From: Chitinophaga japonensis
GTDB lineage: Bacteria > Bacteroidota > Bacteroidia > Chitinophagales > Chitinophagaceae
Length of the DNA stretch: 64,000 bases
Reading direction: 5' to 3'
Assembly: GCF_007830125.1 (NCBI RefSeq)
Contig: NZ_VLLG01000003.1
Span: 920,247-984,246, forward strand
A model generated the notes under the pieces. It saw nothing but the letters and a program-made list of their open reading frames with translations, searched no databases and was not told where the DNA came from. A program made the translations under genes and the position numbers. Shown here piece by piece: positions 8,364 through 17,640 of this stretch (its first letter is position 1; each line of letters begins with the position of its first letter).

Positions 8364-8801
8364 ATGAAAAGGCAAACAGTTAAGTGGATCAGATTTGCAG
8401 TGATATGCCTCTGCAGTGGCTTATTGCTGGTAGTCCCTATGCTGACCGGAAAGGCAGGTAGGGAGCACACCGGCGACGAGGTAACTGTTGTTGTCCCCGA
8501 AAAGAAAAAGGAAACCGGCGCCCGCGGCGTTGCCAGCTATTATGCAGACAAGTTCAACGGTCGTTTGACCGCCAACGGTGAGGTATTCAGCAACAGCAAA
8601 ATGACGGCTGCCCATAATACCCTGCCCCTGGGCACTTATGTGAAAGTAACCAACCTGCGCAATGGCCACTCCGTGATCGTACGTATTACAGACCGCCTGC
8701 ACCGCGAAAATACCCGCATAATAGACCTTACCAAAGCCGCTGCCCGCAAGCTGGGCTTTCTTACGCGCGGCCTTACCCGTGTACGGGTGGAGACCATATA
8801 A
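8364..8801 (+). CDS. RlpA-like septal ring / peptidoglycan-associated protein (DPBB fold)
   Basis: The 145-aa exported protein has an N-terminal hydrophobic segment (about 9-25), then a double-psi beta-barrel of the RlpA type: GVASYYADKFNGRLTANGEVF, MTAAHNTLPLGTYVKVTNL, VIVRITDRL and RIIDLTKAAARKLGF. The conserved His-Asp pair of the fold (the His in AAHNTLPLG and the Asp in ITDRL) is present. RlpA proteins bind or cleave denuded glycan strands at division sites. The usual C-terminal SPOR domain is absent, as in many short Bacteroidota versions. A GTG at 8361 directly precedes the ATG. Confidence 0.85.
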   Translation: MKRQTVKWIRFAVICLCSGLLLVVPMLTGKAGREHTGDEVTVVVPEKKKETGARGVASYYADKFNGRLTANGEVFSNSKMTAAHNTLPLGTYVKVTNLRNGHSVIVRITDRLHRENTRIIDLTKAAARKLGFLTRGLTRVRVETI

Positions 8802-8909
8802 TTAATTAACAGTTAATAATTAATAATTTCCGTAGCACGGGTGTTCCAATGAAGCACCGGTGTCACTGGTATTATTAATTCTTAATTCTTAATTATTCAT
8901 TATTAATTT
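8800..8909. repeat. Heptad palindrome 2 (TTAATTA-type)
   Basis: AT-rich imperfect inverted repeat between the convergent rlpA-like and tag genes. The left arm has four 7-nt units at 8800-8827; the right arm has five at 8873-8907 (TATTAAT, then TCTTAAT, etc.). The 45-nt loop contains TTCCAATGAAGCA at 8844-8856, closely matched in the loop at 48763-48775. The left arm overlaps the rlpA stop and the right arm encodes the last residues (INNE) of Tag. Confidence 0.85.
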
Positions 8910-9462
8910 TTCTCCAGCAGCTAGCAATATGATCATCCACCATGCCGGTGGCCTGCATAAAGGCATAACAGATCGTGGAGCCTACAAATTTGAACCCTCT
9001 TTTCAGCAGGTCTTTGCTCATGGCATCAGACACGGGCGTTTTAGCCGGTATTTCCCGCAAGCTGCGGAAGTGATTAACAATAGGCTGGTGCCCTACAAAC
9101 TGCCAGATGTACTGATCAAAGCTGCCAAATTCCTTTTGTACCTGCAGGAATGCTTTTGCATTGCCTACCGTGGCATGGATCTTCAGGCGGTTGCGTATGA
9201 TGCCGGGGTCCTGCAGCAGCTTTTCTATTTTTTTATCGGTATACCGCGCTATTTTTTTCGCATCCCAGTTGTCAAAAGCGCGGCGGTAATTTTCCCGTTT
9301 AGTCAATACCGTATACCAGCTAAGCCCTGCCTGTGCACCTTCCAGGTTCAGCATCTCAAACAGGCGGGTATCATCATGCAGCGGCACACCCCATTCATGG
9401 TCGTGATAGTCTTTATATAGTTGGTCTTTCAGTGACCACTCGCAGCGGATCTTTTCGTTCAT
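8893..9462 (-). CDS. tag: DNA-3-methyladenine glycosylase I
   Basis: The 189-aa protein removes 3-methyladenine from alkylated DNA. Zinc-binding residues of the Tag family are present with the right spacing: Cys7, His20 (YHDHEWGVP), His178 and Cys182 (DDHIASCW). LNLEGAQAGLSWYTVLTKRE (34-53) contains the catalytic-pocket Glu and Trp. The length equals the family norm. The gene follows DUF4954 on the same strand after a heptad palindrome, and its last codons lie within another one. Confidence 0.95.
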   Translation of the reverse strand: MNEKIRCEWSLKDQLYKDYHDHEWGVPLHDDTRLFEMLNLEGAQAGLSWYTVLTKRENYRRAFDNWDAKKIARYTDKKIEKLLQDPGIIRNRLKIHATVGNAKAFLQVQKEFGSFDQYIWQFVGHQPIVNHFRSLREIPAKTPVSDAMSKDLLKRGFKFVGSTICYAFMQATGMVDDHIASCWRKINNE

Positions 9463-9468
9463 ACTTCA

Positions 9469-9558
9469 AATTGGCAATTAATAATAACGCGCATTATTGT
9501 TTTAGTGAAGCACTCGTGTTCCACAAATTATTAATTCTTCATTATTAATTATTAATTT
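9469..9558. repeat. Heptad palindrome 3 (TTAATTA-type)
   Basis: The right arm has five 7-nt units at 9526-9560 (AATTATT, then AATTCTT, etc.). The left arm, around 9469-9490, is short and degenerate. The loop has TTAGTGAAGCAC at 9502-9513, related to the loop words at 8850 and 40292. It lies between co-directional DUF4954 and tag, touching the DUF4954 stop codon. Confidence 0.7.
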
Positions 9559-9559
9559 A

Positions 9560-11776
9560 TCAAAGCTCCCACTTTTTCAGCAGTTCCTTCACTTTCCTTT
9601 TATACGCTTTCAGTTCCGTGATCGTTTCCTGGATAAAGCCGTTGTCCGCCAGTTTTCCTACAACAGCTTCCATTTCCGCCTCGTTTTCATAGGCCATTTT
9701 TCGGTAGGGGTTCTGGTAATCCTTTTCCCGGGAGCGGTAAATGCTTTCCGTCAGCCAACCCAATGTATATACGGATTGTTGCAGGTTATGCTTGAAAACG
9801 GCCGGTGTCAGCTCTTTGGCGGTGATGCCTTGGATGTGCAGCATACTGGCAACGGCATGTTGCAGCTTGTCTGCCGTGTATTGTTCCCCGATCTGTACAT
9901 AAGCTTCATGCATTTGCGGCCAACTGTTGATCCTGCCTTTTTTGATCCGTGTTTTCAGTTCTTCCACGGTAGTTGCTTTCATGAGCTGGCCGCCTACATT
10001 GATCCAGGGGCCTCTTTTAGCTGTTCTGGCAAATGCCTGCAGGCTGGCAAAGGAATTGATGCCGCTGGCATCCATATGGGTCAGCAGGTTCCGGATGCCA
10101 TACAGCACCACCAGCTCGCGGAAAAGAGGGTAGGCCTTGTCCACTTTCAGCAGTTGCACTTTTCGCTGGCTGTTTTCCATATCGGTGGCCAGTACGGTCA
10201 GGCGGGCCACCGCTTCAGGCTCCTGCAGCAACAGTTGCCGGCCTTTTTTCTGCAGCGCCGGTTCGCCGGGCATTTCAGGCTTCTGCCCCGGCTGCAGCGC
10301 ATACCAGGCTTTGGCTACGGCTGTTTCCATCAGCGGCATGGAGGCGATCATTTCTTCCACGCTGTCCGGCGCCAGGTAGTCGTATTCTATCAGTTGGGTC
10401 TTGTCTGTGCGTTTATCACGGTCCACGTACTTCCAGGAGTTGCGGGCCAGCGCATACATGTTGTGCAGGAACCAGTAGCCGGGCATGATCTTCAGGGTAT
10501 TATCATGCTCGCTGTTCAGCACCAGGCTGAAAGGAACAGGAATGTTCAGCTCCTGCATGTAATTACCTTTGGCGATGAGCGTGAAGCAGGCAAACTTCGA
10601 GTTATGCTTCAGGCTTACGCACAGGCCGGGCCAGAAACCACGGCCGGCTATCACTTCACCGTCGGCCCCGCGGGAATTATGGTTGGAGCCGATGGTGGCG
10701 CCGGCAGCCATGTTGCTCTGCCCCATCACCAGCGCGGCGCAGAGGAATGAGTTGTTATGGTGCTGCTCATGCGCCGGGAAGATGAGGGAGTTCAGCACCT
10801 CGCAGCAGGAAATGGTGGCATTGTTGCCCAGGTAGGAATTGATCAGGCGCGCGCCGTACTTCAGTTGCGAGTGGGAGGCCATTATAAAGCGCACGGCTTT
10901 TACGCCGTAGAACACGCGGCAGCCGTAGCCGATAATGCCGTTCACCAGCTCGCAGCCTTCGCCTATCTGCGAGGCCGCACCGGCCATGCTGTTAATGGTC
11001 AGGTTCTTGAGCTTGTTGGCGCCTTTCAGGTAAGCGTCACTGCCGATGGTCACATCCTTGATGATCTTGCAGTTCTTGATCACGGAGCGGTCGCCTACCA
11101 TGCCATAGTAGCCGCGCTTTTTATCAAACTGCTTTTCGGTAAATGCCTTGAACTGCTGCTGCAGCGCGGCATCGTCGCGGTTGCGGGTCCAGAGGTAGGC
11201 ATCGCCGGGCAGCATGCCGTCAAAAGGCATGACGCTGCGGCCGCCATTCTCGTTGCACAGCTCCAGCCAGATGCGGATGTTCTCCTGCTCCCCGTCCTTG
11301 ATAATGCCGTTGCCGAACTTGGAATGATCGGTGGTGGCCATTTCATTTACATTGGCAATGATCACTTCATTACCGATAATATAGTGCGAAAGGAAATTCG
11401 CGTTATGCACCACTACATTGTCCCCGAAATCACAGGCGCAGATGGTGCTGTTGTACAGGCCCACCGGCAGGCGCAGGTTGTGGAACTCCAGGAAGTAAGG
11501 CTCCAGCTTGCCGATGCGCACCATGCCAAAGAAGTGGCAGTGCTGCACGAGCTGCGGGTTGAATTCCTCTGCTACAAAAATGCAGTTCCAGTCATCAGAG
11601 GTATTGTCATTCCTTACCAGTATCTCTATCTCCTGCGCATTTAATTTGCGGTATACATTGTGCTTGCCCCATTGCTGGTCGCGCAGGTAATATTCATCCT
11701 TCCCTTTGGGGAGCCAGGCCGCGTCAACGAAATTATAACCCAGTTGGGTCAAGGGTTTTTTCTGTATCGCATTCAT
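9560..11776 (-). CDS. DUF4954 family protein (left-handed beta-helix hexapeptide repeats)
   Basis: The 738-aa cytosolic protein is of a family widespread in Bacteroidota and without assigned function. Residues about 90-430 are rich in short V/I-x4-G-type turns (YIIGNEVIIANVNEM, VTIGSDAYLKGA, SQIGEGCELVNGIIGYGC, YLGNNATISCCEV, GATIGSNHN), as in left-handed beta-helix acyl- or nucleotidyltransferases. The rest is helical. I start it at 11776 (MNAIQKKPL). The longer frame upstream is only the translation of heptad palindrome 4. It sits directly downstream of glmS on the same strand, which hints at amino-sugar metabolism, but this is inference. Confidence 0.85.
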   Translation of the reverse strand: MNAIQKKPLTQLGYNFVDAAWLPKGKDEYYLRDQQWGKHNVYRKLNAQEIEILVRNDNTSDDWNCIFVAEEFNPQLVQHCHFFGMVRIGKLEPYFLEFHNLRLPVGLYNSTICACDFGDNVVVHNANFLSHYIIGNEVIIANVNEMATTDHSKFGNGIIKDGEQENIRIWLELCNENGGRSVMPFDGMLPGDAYLWTRNRDDAALQQQFKAFTEKQFDKKRGYYGMVGDRSVIKNCKIIKDVTIGSDAYLKGANKLKNLTINSMAGAASQIGEGCELVNGIIGYGCRVFYGVKAVRFIMASHSQLKYGARLINSYLGNNATISCCEVLNSLIFPAHEQHHNNSFLCAALVMGQSNMAAGATIGSNHNSRGADGEVIAGRGFWPGLCVSLKHNSKFACFTLIAKGNYMQELNIPVPFSLVLNSEHDNTLKIMPGYWFLHNMYALARNSWKYVDRDKRTDKTQLIEYDYLAPDSVEEMIASMPLMETAVAKAWYALQPGQKPEMPGEPALQKKGRQLLLQEPEAVARLTVLATDMENSQRKVQLLKVDKAYPLFRELVVLYGIRNLLTHMDASGINSFASLQAFARTAKRGPWINVGGQLMKATTVEELKTRIKKGRINSWPQMHEAYVQIGEQYTADKLQHAVASMLHIQGITAKELTPAVFKHNLQQSVYTLGWLTESIYRSREKDYQNPYRKMAYENEAEMEAVVGKLADNGFIQETITELKAYKRKVKELLKKWEL

Positions 11777-11783
11777 ATGAGGT

Positions 11784-11894
11784 ATGATGTAAGATGTAAG
11801 ATGTATGAAGTATGATGTAGGATGTATAAAGTATTTCAAATGTTATATCAAGTGTCAATCATCATACTTCATACATCTTACTTCCTACTTCAGG
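11784..11894. repeat. Heptad palindrome 4 (ATGATGT-type)
   Basis: Perfect 21-bp inverted repeat (left 11797-11817, right 11860-11880, 42-nt loop). The left side is a run of seven 7-nt units from 11784 (ATGATGT, then AAGATGT, etc.); the right side has five (CATCATA, then CTTCATA, etc.). It fills the junction between glmS and the DUF4954 gene. Confidence 0.92.
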
Positions 11895-13730
11895 TTATTC
11901 TACCGTCACTGACTTGGCCAGGTTCCTGGGCTTGTCCACGTCATATCCTTTCAGCACGCCGATATGATAGGCCAGCAGTTGCAGCGGTATCACGGAAATC
12001 ACCGGTGCTACCAGCTCATCTGCTTCCGGCACTTCGATCACATCGTCGGCCATACCGGGAATGATCTGGTCGCCTTCCGTAACAATGGCAATCACCTTTC
12101 CTTTACGCGCTTTGATCTCCTGTATGTTGGAAACGATCTTTTCATAAAAGCTGTCGCGGGTGGCCACAAATACCACCGGTAGCTGCTCATCCACCAGGGC
12201 AATGGGCCCGTGCTTCATTTCCGCCGCCGGGTAACCCTCTGCATGTATGTAGGAGATCTCTTTCAGCTTCAGCGCGCCTTCCAGCGCTACGGGGAAGTTG
12301 TAGCCCCTGCCCAGGTACAGGAAGTCCCGGGCGTCCTTGTATTTGTCCGCTACCTGTTTTACGGCGTCATTGAGCTGCAGGGTGGCAGCCACTTTTTCCG
12401 GGATGTCCTGCAGCTCGTCTAGCAGGTGCTGGAAGCGCTGCTGGGTGATGGTGCCTTTCTCGCTCGCCACCTTTAAGCCAATAAGGCACAGCACCACCAG
12501 TTGGGCGGTAAAAGCCTTGGTGCTGGCCACGCCTATTTCCGGCCCGGCATGCGTATAGGCGCCGGCGTGAGAGAGGCGGGCTATGGAGGAGCCTACTACG
12601 TTGCACACGCCCAGTATGATGGCGCCCTTTTGTTTGGCGCTTTCCATGGCTACCAGGGTATCGGCTGTTTCCCCGGACTGCGACACGGCAATGATCACAT
12701 CGCCCGGTCCTACCACCGGGTTGCGGTAGCGGAACTCCGATGCATATTCCACCTCTACAGGTATGCGGCAAAGCTCCTCTATCATGTATTCGGCTACCAG
12801 GCCGGCATGCCAGGAGGTGCCGCAGGCTACAATAATGATCCGGTTGGCATTTTTCAGCACATCGGCATATTCCCGTATGCCCCCCAGCGTTAGCTGCCCG
12901 TTCTTTGCGTCCAGGCGGCCGCGCAGGCTGTCAAAAATGGTCTGCGGCTGCTCAAATATTTCCTTGAGCATAAAGTGGTCGTAGCCGCCTTTTTCAATAG
13001 CGGTCAGCTCAATGTCCAGTTTCTGTATGTAGGGCGTTTGCCTTTCGTTGGTAATATTCTTCAGTATCAGCTCATCCGCTTTTACAATGGCGATCTCGTA
13101 GTCATTTACATATACCACCTCTTTGGTGTATTCTACAATGGGCGACGCATCCGAAGCAAGGAAGTGCTCTCCTTTGCCTACGCCTATTACCAGCGGACTC
13201 CCTTTGCGGGCGGCGATCAGCGTATCGGGATTGTCCTCATCCACGATCACGATCACGTAGGCGCCCACCACTCTTTTGAGCGCAATGCGCACGGCTTCTT
13301 CTACTGAACATTGATTGCTGTTCCGGATCTCTTCAATAAAATGGATCAGTACTTCCGTATCGGTATCGCTGCTGAAAACATGGCCCTTGTTCAGCAGCTC
13401 CTGTTTTAGTTGCGCATAGTTCTCGATAATGCCGTTGTGGATCATGGCCAGTTTGCCATCGCCGGAAGTGTGGGGGTGGGAGTTGCGGTCGCAGGGCTCG
13501 CCATGTGTGGCCCAGCGGGTGTGCCCGATGGCGATATGGCTTTCCATGTTCCTGCCGGTCAGGTAATCTTCCAGCCCGGCCACTTTGCCTTTCTTTTTGT
13601 ATACATGCAGGCCGTGGTTGATGATGGCAATGCCGGCGCTGTCATATCCCCGGTACTCCAGTCTTTTCAGCCCTTTTAATACTACGGGGTAGGCATTGCG
13701 TTGCCCTATATAAGCTACTATTCCACACAT
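11895..13730 (-). CDS. glmS: Glutamine--fructose-6-phosphate aminotransferase (isomerising)
   Basis: The 611-aa enzyme makes glucosamine-6-phosphate for peptidoglycan and LPS. The mature protein must begin MCGIVAYIG: Cys2, exposed after Met removal, is the glutaminase nucleophile. This fixes the start at 13730, and the longer upstream frame is spurious. The N-terminal Ntn glutaminase (1-240) has GHTRWATHG; two SIS domains follow (CGTSWHAGL, SQSGETADT, and SYIHAEGYPAAEMKHGPIAL), and the C-terminus is DKPRNLAKSVTVE as in the family. A heptad palindrome follows the stop codon. No glmS ribozyme is seen upstream. Confidence 0.97.
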   Translation of the reverse strand: MCGIVAYIGQRNAYPVVLKGLKRLEYRGYDSAGIAIINHGLHVYKKKGKVAGLEDYLTGRNMESHIAIGHTRWATHGEPCDRNSHPHTSGDGKLAMIHNGIIENYAQLKQELLNKGHVFSSDTDTEVLIHFIEEIRNSNQCSVEEAVRIALKRVVGAYVIVIVDEDNPDTLIAARKGSPLVIGVGKGEHFLASDASPIVEYTKEVVYVNDYEIAIVKADELILKNITNERQTPYIQKLDIELTAIEKGGYDHFMLKEIFEQPQTIFDSLRGRLDAKNGQLTLGGIREYADVLKNANRIIIVACGTSWHAGLVAEYMIEELCRIPVEVEYASEFRYRNPVVGPGDVIIAVSQSGETADTLVAMESAKQKGAIILGVCNVVGSSIARLSHAGAYTHAGPEIGVASTKAFTAQLVVLCLIGLKVASEKGTITQQRFQHLLDELQDIPEKVAATLQLNDAVKQVADKYKDARDFLYLGRGYNFPVALEGALKLKEISYIHAEGYPAAEMKHGPIALVDEQLPVVFVATRDSFYEKIVSNIQEIKARKGKVIAIVTEGDQIIPGMADDVIEVPEADELVAPVISVIPLQLLAYHIGVLKGYDVDKPRNLAKSVTVE

Positions 13731-13752
13731 GGTGCTAAATTTTGGTAGATGT

Positions 13753-13771
13753 TTAGCATGCAATATGCTAA
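13753..13771. other. Small inverted repeat upstream of glmS
   Basis: TTAGCAT (13753-13759) and ATGCTAA (13765-13771) form a 7-bp inverted repeat with a 5-nt spacer, 23 nt before the glmS start and 7 nt after the S9 peptidase stop. It may be an operator or a weak terminator; nothing in the sequence decides between them. Confidence 0.4.
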
Positions 13772-13778
13772 TAAAAAT

Positions 13779-16148
13779 TTAATTCTTAAGCAAGATCGTA
13801 TCGAACAAAGTTAATATCCGGTTATATTCATCCGTCCAACTGCTGGGTTGTGTGAACCCGTGATCTTCTACAGGATAGACGGCCAGCTCCCAGTTGCGCT
13901 TGCCCAGTTCTATCAGCCGTTGTGAAAGCCTTATTATATCCTGGAAGTGCACATTCACATCCACCATGCCGTGGCACATGAGCAGATGTCCCCGCAGCCC
14001 TTCTGCAAAATAGATGGGCGAGGAGCGGCGGTACGCAATGCTGTCCGTGAAAGGTTCATTCAGGATATTGCTGGTGTACCCGTGGTTATAATGCGCCCAG
14101 TCTGTTACAGAGCGCAGGGCGGCGCCTGCTGCAAATGTACCGGGTTTGGTGAACATAGCCATCAGCGTTATAAAGCCGCCGTAGCTGCCGCCATAAATAC
14201 CGATGCGGTTCCCGTCAATACCATAGTGGGCTGTGAGATATTGCGCGCCATCCACCTGGTCGTCCAGGTCCCTGCCGCCCATATGCCGGTAAATGCCGGT
14301 ACGCCAGTCGCGGCCGTAGCCGGCGCTGCCGCGGTAGTCTATATCCATCACAATATAACCTTTATCCGCCAGCAAATTGTGAAACATGTATTCGCGGAAA
14401 TAGAGGCTCCACCATTTATGCGCGTTCTGCAGGTAGCCCGCCCCGTGCACAAATATCACGGCCGCGCCGTTCTTCTTAGCAGGCTCAGGTATATAGATGC
14501 GGGCATGTACGGGCGCGCCATCGCGGGCTTTGAAGGTGATCACCTCCGGGTCGCGCCAGGGATAGGAGCGGAATTCGCCGGACTGTGCTTTATGCGTTAC
14601 CTGCACCGGTTGTGCGCCGGGCTTATTGGGCATTATATATAGCTCCCAGGGTTGGTTGGTGTAGGAATAGCGGTAGGCGATCCACTTTTCGTCCGGCGAC
14701 AGGAACATTTCATGCGCGCCTGCCTGTCGGGTAAGGCGTACTTTGTTGCTGCCGTCTGCATGGATGCGGTACAATTGTTTTTCACCCGGGGCCGTTTCGT
14801 TGGTAACGAGATAGAAGTATTTTTTATCCTGCGACAGCTCCGCGTCCAGCACTTCGTACCGTCCGCTGGTAATGGCTTTGGTTTGCCCGGTATTTACATG
14901 GGTCGTATAGATGTGCGAGTAACCACTGGCCTCCGACTGGTACCAGCAGGTATTTTCATCTATCCAGCCCAGGCGGGTCCTGCTGTTCCAGCCAATGCCG
15001 GGGCCGGCTATCCAGGCTTCGTCCCGCTGCCGGTTCAGCAGCTTCAGCTTCCCGGTAGCCGCATCCAGCAGCATCAGCCAGCGGTCTTTATTATCTTCGG
15101 AGCGTATATCCACGATGGCGTGCGTACCGGCATCAGACCAGTAAGGACCGTGTATGACCACCGGCCGGGGCTTCCTGGTACCATTGCTATCTGCCCGTTT
15201 GTAACCTTCCAGGTAGTCCGGCTGATCGGTAATGCCCGGTATCTTATCCGTAGCAATGGGCAGCACGGTATCCTGCTGCCGGTCATATACAAAGCTTTCA
15301 AAAGAGCCTTGCGCGGCGCCCACTTTGGTGCGGGTGGCCAGTTCTTCCGTAAAGCCGCTCTCCGTTACAAAGGAAGGCACGCGGGTGCTGCGCACACCGG
15401 TAGGACCGGTGTACAGGCGGTAGGTAATAAAGCGGCCGTCCGGGCTGATGATGATATTATCATGGTTTTTATCCCCGGTGTACAATACCCGCAGTTGCTG
15501 TGACCTGTGCGCTTCGTTGAATGCTTTGGCGCTGTCCCTGCGCGCTTTGGCCTCCCGCAATACCTGCATTAGTTGCAGTTGTTCGGTTTGCAGCCACTGT
15601 TCCTGTTTGTTGAGTGCAGCCGGTTCGCCAGAGGGCGCGCTGCCCCGCTGGAAGCTGGTAAGCTGCCGGGTAGTGCCACCGGCAATGTCCCAGGCGTAGA
15701 GGTTCTGTTCCTGCTGGTATACGACCTGTTTTTCCCCGAAGCAGAACTGCGGGTTGCTTTCATATGCCGTGGTGCTGGTAATGCGCTTTACCGTGCCGCT
15801 GCTAATGTTCATCATATAGATATCACCGTTATAGCTATAAACCAGGGCCGTTTTATCCCGGTTATAGCTGCCATTGGCGCGGGCCTGTATCAAGGCCCTT
15901 TCCTGCGGGGCGGTTTTGTAGGGGCGGGCGCTGTCTGCTGCCGCCGCATACAGGGAGTCGTCCTGGGCGGATACAGGGTTCCAGTTAAAGTAAAGGGTTT
16001 TGCTGTCCGTTCCCCAGAAAATATGCGCTGGCGAGGTGCCGATCCATTTGGGGTCGCGCATGATCTTTTCCACGGTCAGGGAGCCTTGCTGGGCATAGGT
16101 ATTGTCAAATATCAATAAAATAATAGCGGGTAGCAGCCATTTTCTCAT
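13779..16148 (-). CDS. Secreted S9 family peptidase (DPP-IV / prolyl oligopeptidase type)
   Basis: The 789-aa protein has a signal peptide (MRKWLLPAIILLIFDNTYAQ). An N-terminal DPP-IV-like beta-propeller (about 30-520) shows repeated blade motifs (HIFWGTDSKTLYFNWNP, ALVYSYNGDIYMMN, FITYRLYTGPTG). The C-terminal alpha/beta-hydrolase (about 540-789) carries the triad: Ser in YGGSYGG, Asp in GMVDVNVHFQD and His in VEDHGF. YRGSAGYGRDWRTG is a typical S9 motif before the nucleophile. It would cleave peptides, often after proline, in the periplasm or outside the cell. It is divergent from the histidine-phosphatase gene. Confidence 0.92.
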   Translation of the reverse strand: MRKWLLPAIILLIFDNTYAQQGSLTVEKIMRDPKWIGTSPAHIFWGTDSKTLYFNWNPVSAQDDSLYAAAADSARPYKTAPQERALIQARANGSYNRDKTALVYSYNGDIYMMNISSGTVKRITSTTAYESNPQFCFGEKQVVYQQEQNLYAWDIAGGTTRQLTSFQRGSAPSGEPAALNKQEQWLQTEQLQLMQVLREAKARRDSAKAFNEAHRSQQLRVLYTGDKNHDNIIISPDGRFITYRLYTGPTGVRSTRVPSFVTESGFTEELATRTKVGAAQGSFESFVYDRQQDTVLPIATDKIPGITDQPDYLEGYKRADSNGTRKPRPVVIHGPYWSDAGTHAIVDIRSEDNKDRWLMLLDAATGKLKLLNRQRDEAWIAGPGIGWNSRTRLGWIDENTCWYQSEASGYSHIYTTHVNTGQTKAITSGRYEVLDAELSQDKKYFYLVTNETAPGEKQLYRIHADGSNKVRLTRQAGAHEMFLSPDEKWIAYRYSYTNQPWELYIMPNKPGAQPVQVTHKAQSGEFRSYPWRDPEVITFKARDGAPVHARIYIPEPAKKNGAAVIFVHGAGYLQNAHKWWSLYFREYMFHNLLADKGYIVMDIDYRGSAGYGRDWRTGIYRHMGGRDLDDQVDGAQYLTAHYGIDGNRIGIYGGSYGGFITLMAMFTKPGTFAAGAALRSVTDWAHYNHGYTSNILNEPFTDSIAYRRSSPIYFAEGLRGHLLMCHGMVDVNVHFQDIIRLSQRLIELGKRNWELAVYPVEDHGFTQPSSWTDEYNRILTLFDTILLKN

Positions 16149-16195
16149 GGTAGTGTGTTATTTTGTTAAAAGTAAAAAAACAGGAAAATAATCCT

Positions 16196-16729
16196 ATGCT
16201 ACCCGGCATCAGAAATTTCATCATCATGCTCCTGCTCGTTTCCTGCGGGAGCGGTCCTTCCCGGAAACCACTACCGGTGACGGAAGACAGCACTTTTTTA
16301 ACCGGTACGTTTTTCATGGTAAGGCATGCCGAGAAGTTCGGGGGAGTGGATTCCACGCTGACGGAAGCGGGGCATGCGCGCGCGGAGAAGCTATACCGGC
16401 TGCTGAAGGATTCGGGGTTGCAGAAGGTGTATTTTACTCCTTTCAAAAGAACGGTGCAAACGGCCGCTCCTTTGCTGGCACAACTGCGCCTGGATACGGT
16501 TTTTTATATGCCTGATACGACGGGTGAGTCGCTGATATACGAGATCACCCGCCGCGGGGACTGGGGCAAGCGCCTGCTGATCATAGGCCACAGCAATACG
16601 CTGCTGCCCATGATGCGTGCGCTGGATGCAAAGCCGCCGGTAGATTCCATCGGCGACCAGGATTATGGCCACCTCTTCATATTATATAAGCACCGGGATT
16701 CAACCCGGGTGAGATTGCAGCAATACTGA
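16196..16729 (+). CDS. Histidine phosphatase (phosphoglycerate-mutase-like) lipoprotein
   Basis: The 177-aa protein has lipoprotein signal IIMLLLVSC (Cys near 17), then the RHG-type motif FMVRHAEKFGG whose His is phosphorylated in catalysis, TPFKRTVQTAAPLL with the conserved Arg, and LLIIGHSNTLLPMM with the second catalytic His. The protein should be membrane-anchored in the periplasm; its substrate is unknown. I use ATG 16196, preceded by AGGA. The in-frame TTG at 16163 would put residues before the signal. It converges with the DUF899 gene with only 5 nt between stop codons and no visible terminator. Confidence 0.82.
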   Translation: MLPGIRNFIIMLLLVSCGSGPSRKPLPVTEDSTFLTGTFFMVRHAEKFGGVDSTLTEAGHARAEKLYRLLKDSGLQKVYFTPFKRTVQTAAPLLAQLRLDTVFYMPDTTGESLIYEITRRGDWGKRLLIIGHSNTLLPMMRALDAKPPVDSIGDQDYGHLFILYKHRDSTRVRLQQY

Positions 16730-16734
16730 TCCCG

Positions 16735-17526
16735 TCAGCGCTTATCGTATTCGTCATGGCGCCGCCACCATACGCCGCCTGTTTCGTTGCGTCCCCCGGG
16801 AGCGCGGTCCAGCCACTGGTAGGCGCCCCAGAGGCTGTCCAGCCCGCGGGCATAAGCGGAATAGGTGTGGTACACTACGCCGTCCCGGAGCGCAAACGCG
16901 CTCATGCCCGGCCGGTCGCGGTGATAAGTAGGCGTGTCGGTGCCGCACATGGCAGCGAATTTGCTTTCCGCTCCCTGGCCGCCACCCTGCTGGCCCGGGC
17001 GCCACACAAATCCCGGTTCACGCCTGTAGTTGTACTCAATGTCTCCCTGTTGCTGTTGCTCGGGGGTGAACCATACATTGAAGTCGAAGTTGAAATCGCC
17101 CGGCTGCGAGGAGGCCCAGGGAAAGGTCCAGCCCATACGCTGTTTGTACCCCTGCAATTTGGCAAGCGGCGCGCGTGAAACTGCCCAGAGCATCACATCA
17201 TGGTTGGCCAGGTGAGTGGCAAAACCGTTAAAGCCGTCCGCGATCATCGAGCAGGACGGGCAGCCTGCTGTGTAGTCCGGGCCAAACATAAAATGGTACA
17301 CGAGGAGTTGTGAGCGTCCGCGGAAGAGGTCCGCCAGTGAGGCGCTCCCCTCATCGGTATCAAACCGGTATTCCTTGCTGACCGGTACCCATGGCAGTTC
17401 CTGGCGGCGTTGCGCCAGTTCATCGCTGCGCCGTGTGAGCTCCTTTTCTGCTTCGAGCAGTTCCAGCCGGGCCTTCAGCCACTCGGCGCGAGTGCCGGTC
17501 TTGTGCGTGATCGTTTGATTTTCCAT
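16735..17526 (-). CDS. DUF899 family thioredoxin-like protein
   Basis: The 263-aa protein matches DUF899: N-terminal helix RLELLEAEKELTRRSDELAQ, then LPWVPVSKEYRFDTDEG, LLVYHFMFGPDYTAGCPSC with a CxxC-like GCPSC pair, and the C-terminal YHTYSAYARGLDSLWGAYQWLD. The fold is thioredoxin-like and the function is unproven. The ATG at 17526 is preferred over the GTG at 17535. It has no obvious operon partner. Confidence 0.88.
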   Translation of the reverse strand: MENQTITHKTGTRAEWLKARLELLEAEKELTRRSDELAQRRQELPWVPVSKEYRFDTDEGSASLADLFRGRSQLLVYHFMFGPDYTAGCPSCSMIADGFNGFATHLANHDVMLWAVSRAPLAKLQGYKQRMGWTFPWASSQPGDFNFDFNVWFTPEQQQQGDIEYNYRREPGFVWRPGQQGGGQGAESKFAAMCGTDTPTYHRDRPGMSAFALRDGVVYHTYSAYARGLDSLWGAYQWLDRAPGGRNETGGVWWRRHDEYDKR

Positions 17527-17640
17527 GGTTTTCACTGTTTTTGAAGTTTAAGAGGAATGGCAGTGAAACAAAGGTAAAGGCCCGGTTTGTAACAGGGAGG
17601 GTGTAAATTAGACTTTGGGGTGGACCGATTTGGACACAAA

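Noticed and set aside
11777..11839. N-terminal extension of DUF4954 (MKYFIHPTSY...)
   Set aside because: The residues are a translation of the heptad palindrome, repeating HTSY/HLTSY units; the conserved protein starts at 11776.
11784..11894. CRISPR-like array or VNTR
   Set aside because: The units are 7 nt, contiguous without spacers, and mirrored into a palindrome; no cas genes are present.
13731..13778. glmS ribozyme or riboswitch upstream of glmS
   Set aside because: The gap is only 48 nt and holds a simple 7-bp inverted repeat, far shorter than the known ribozyme.
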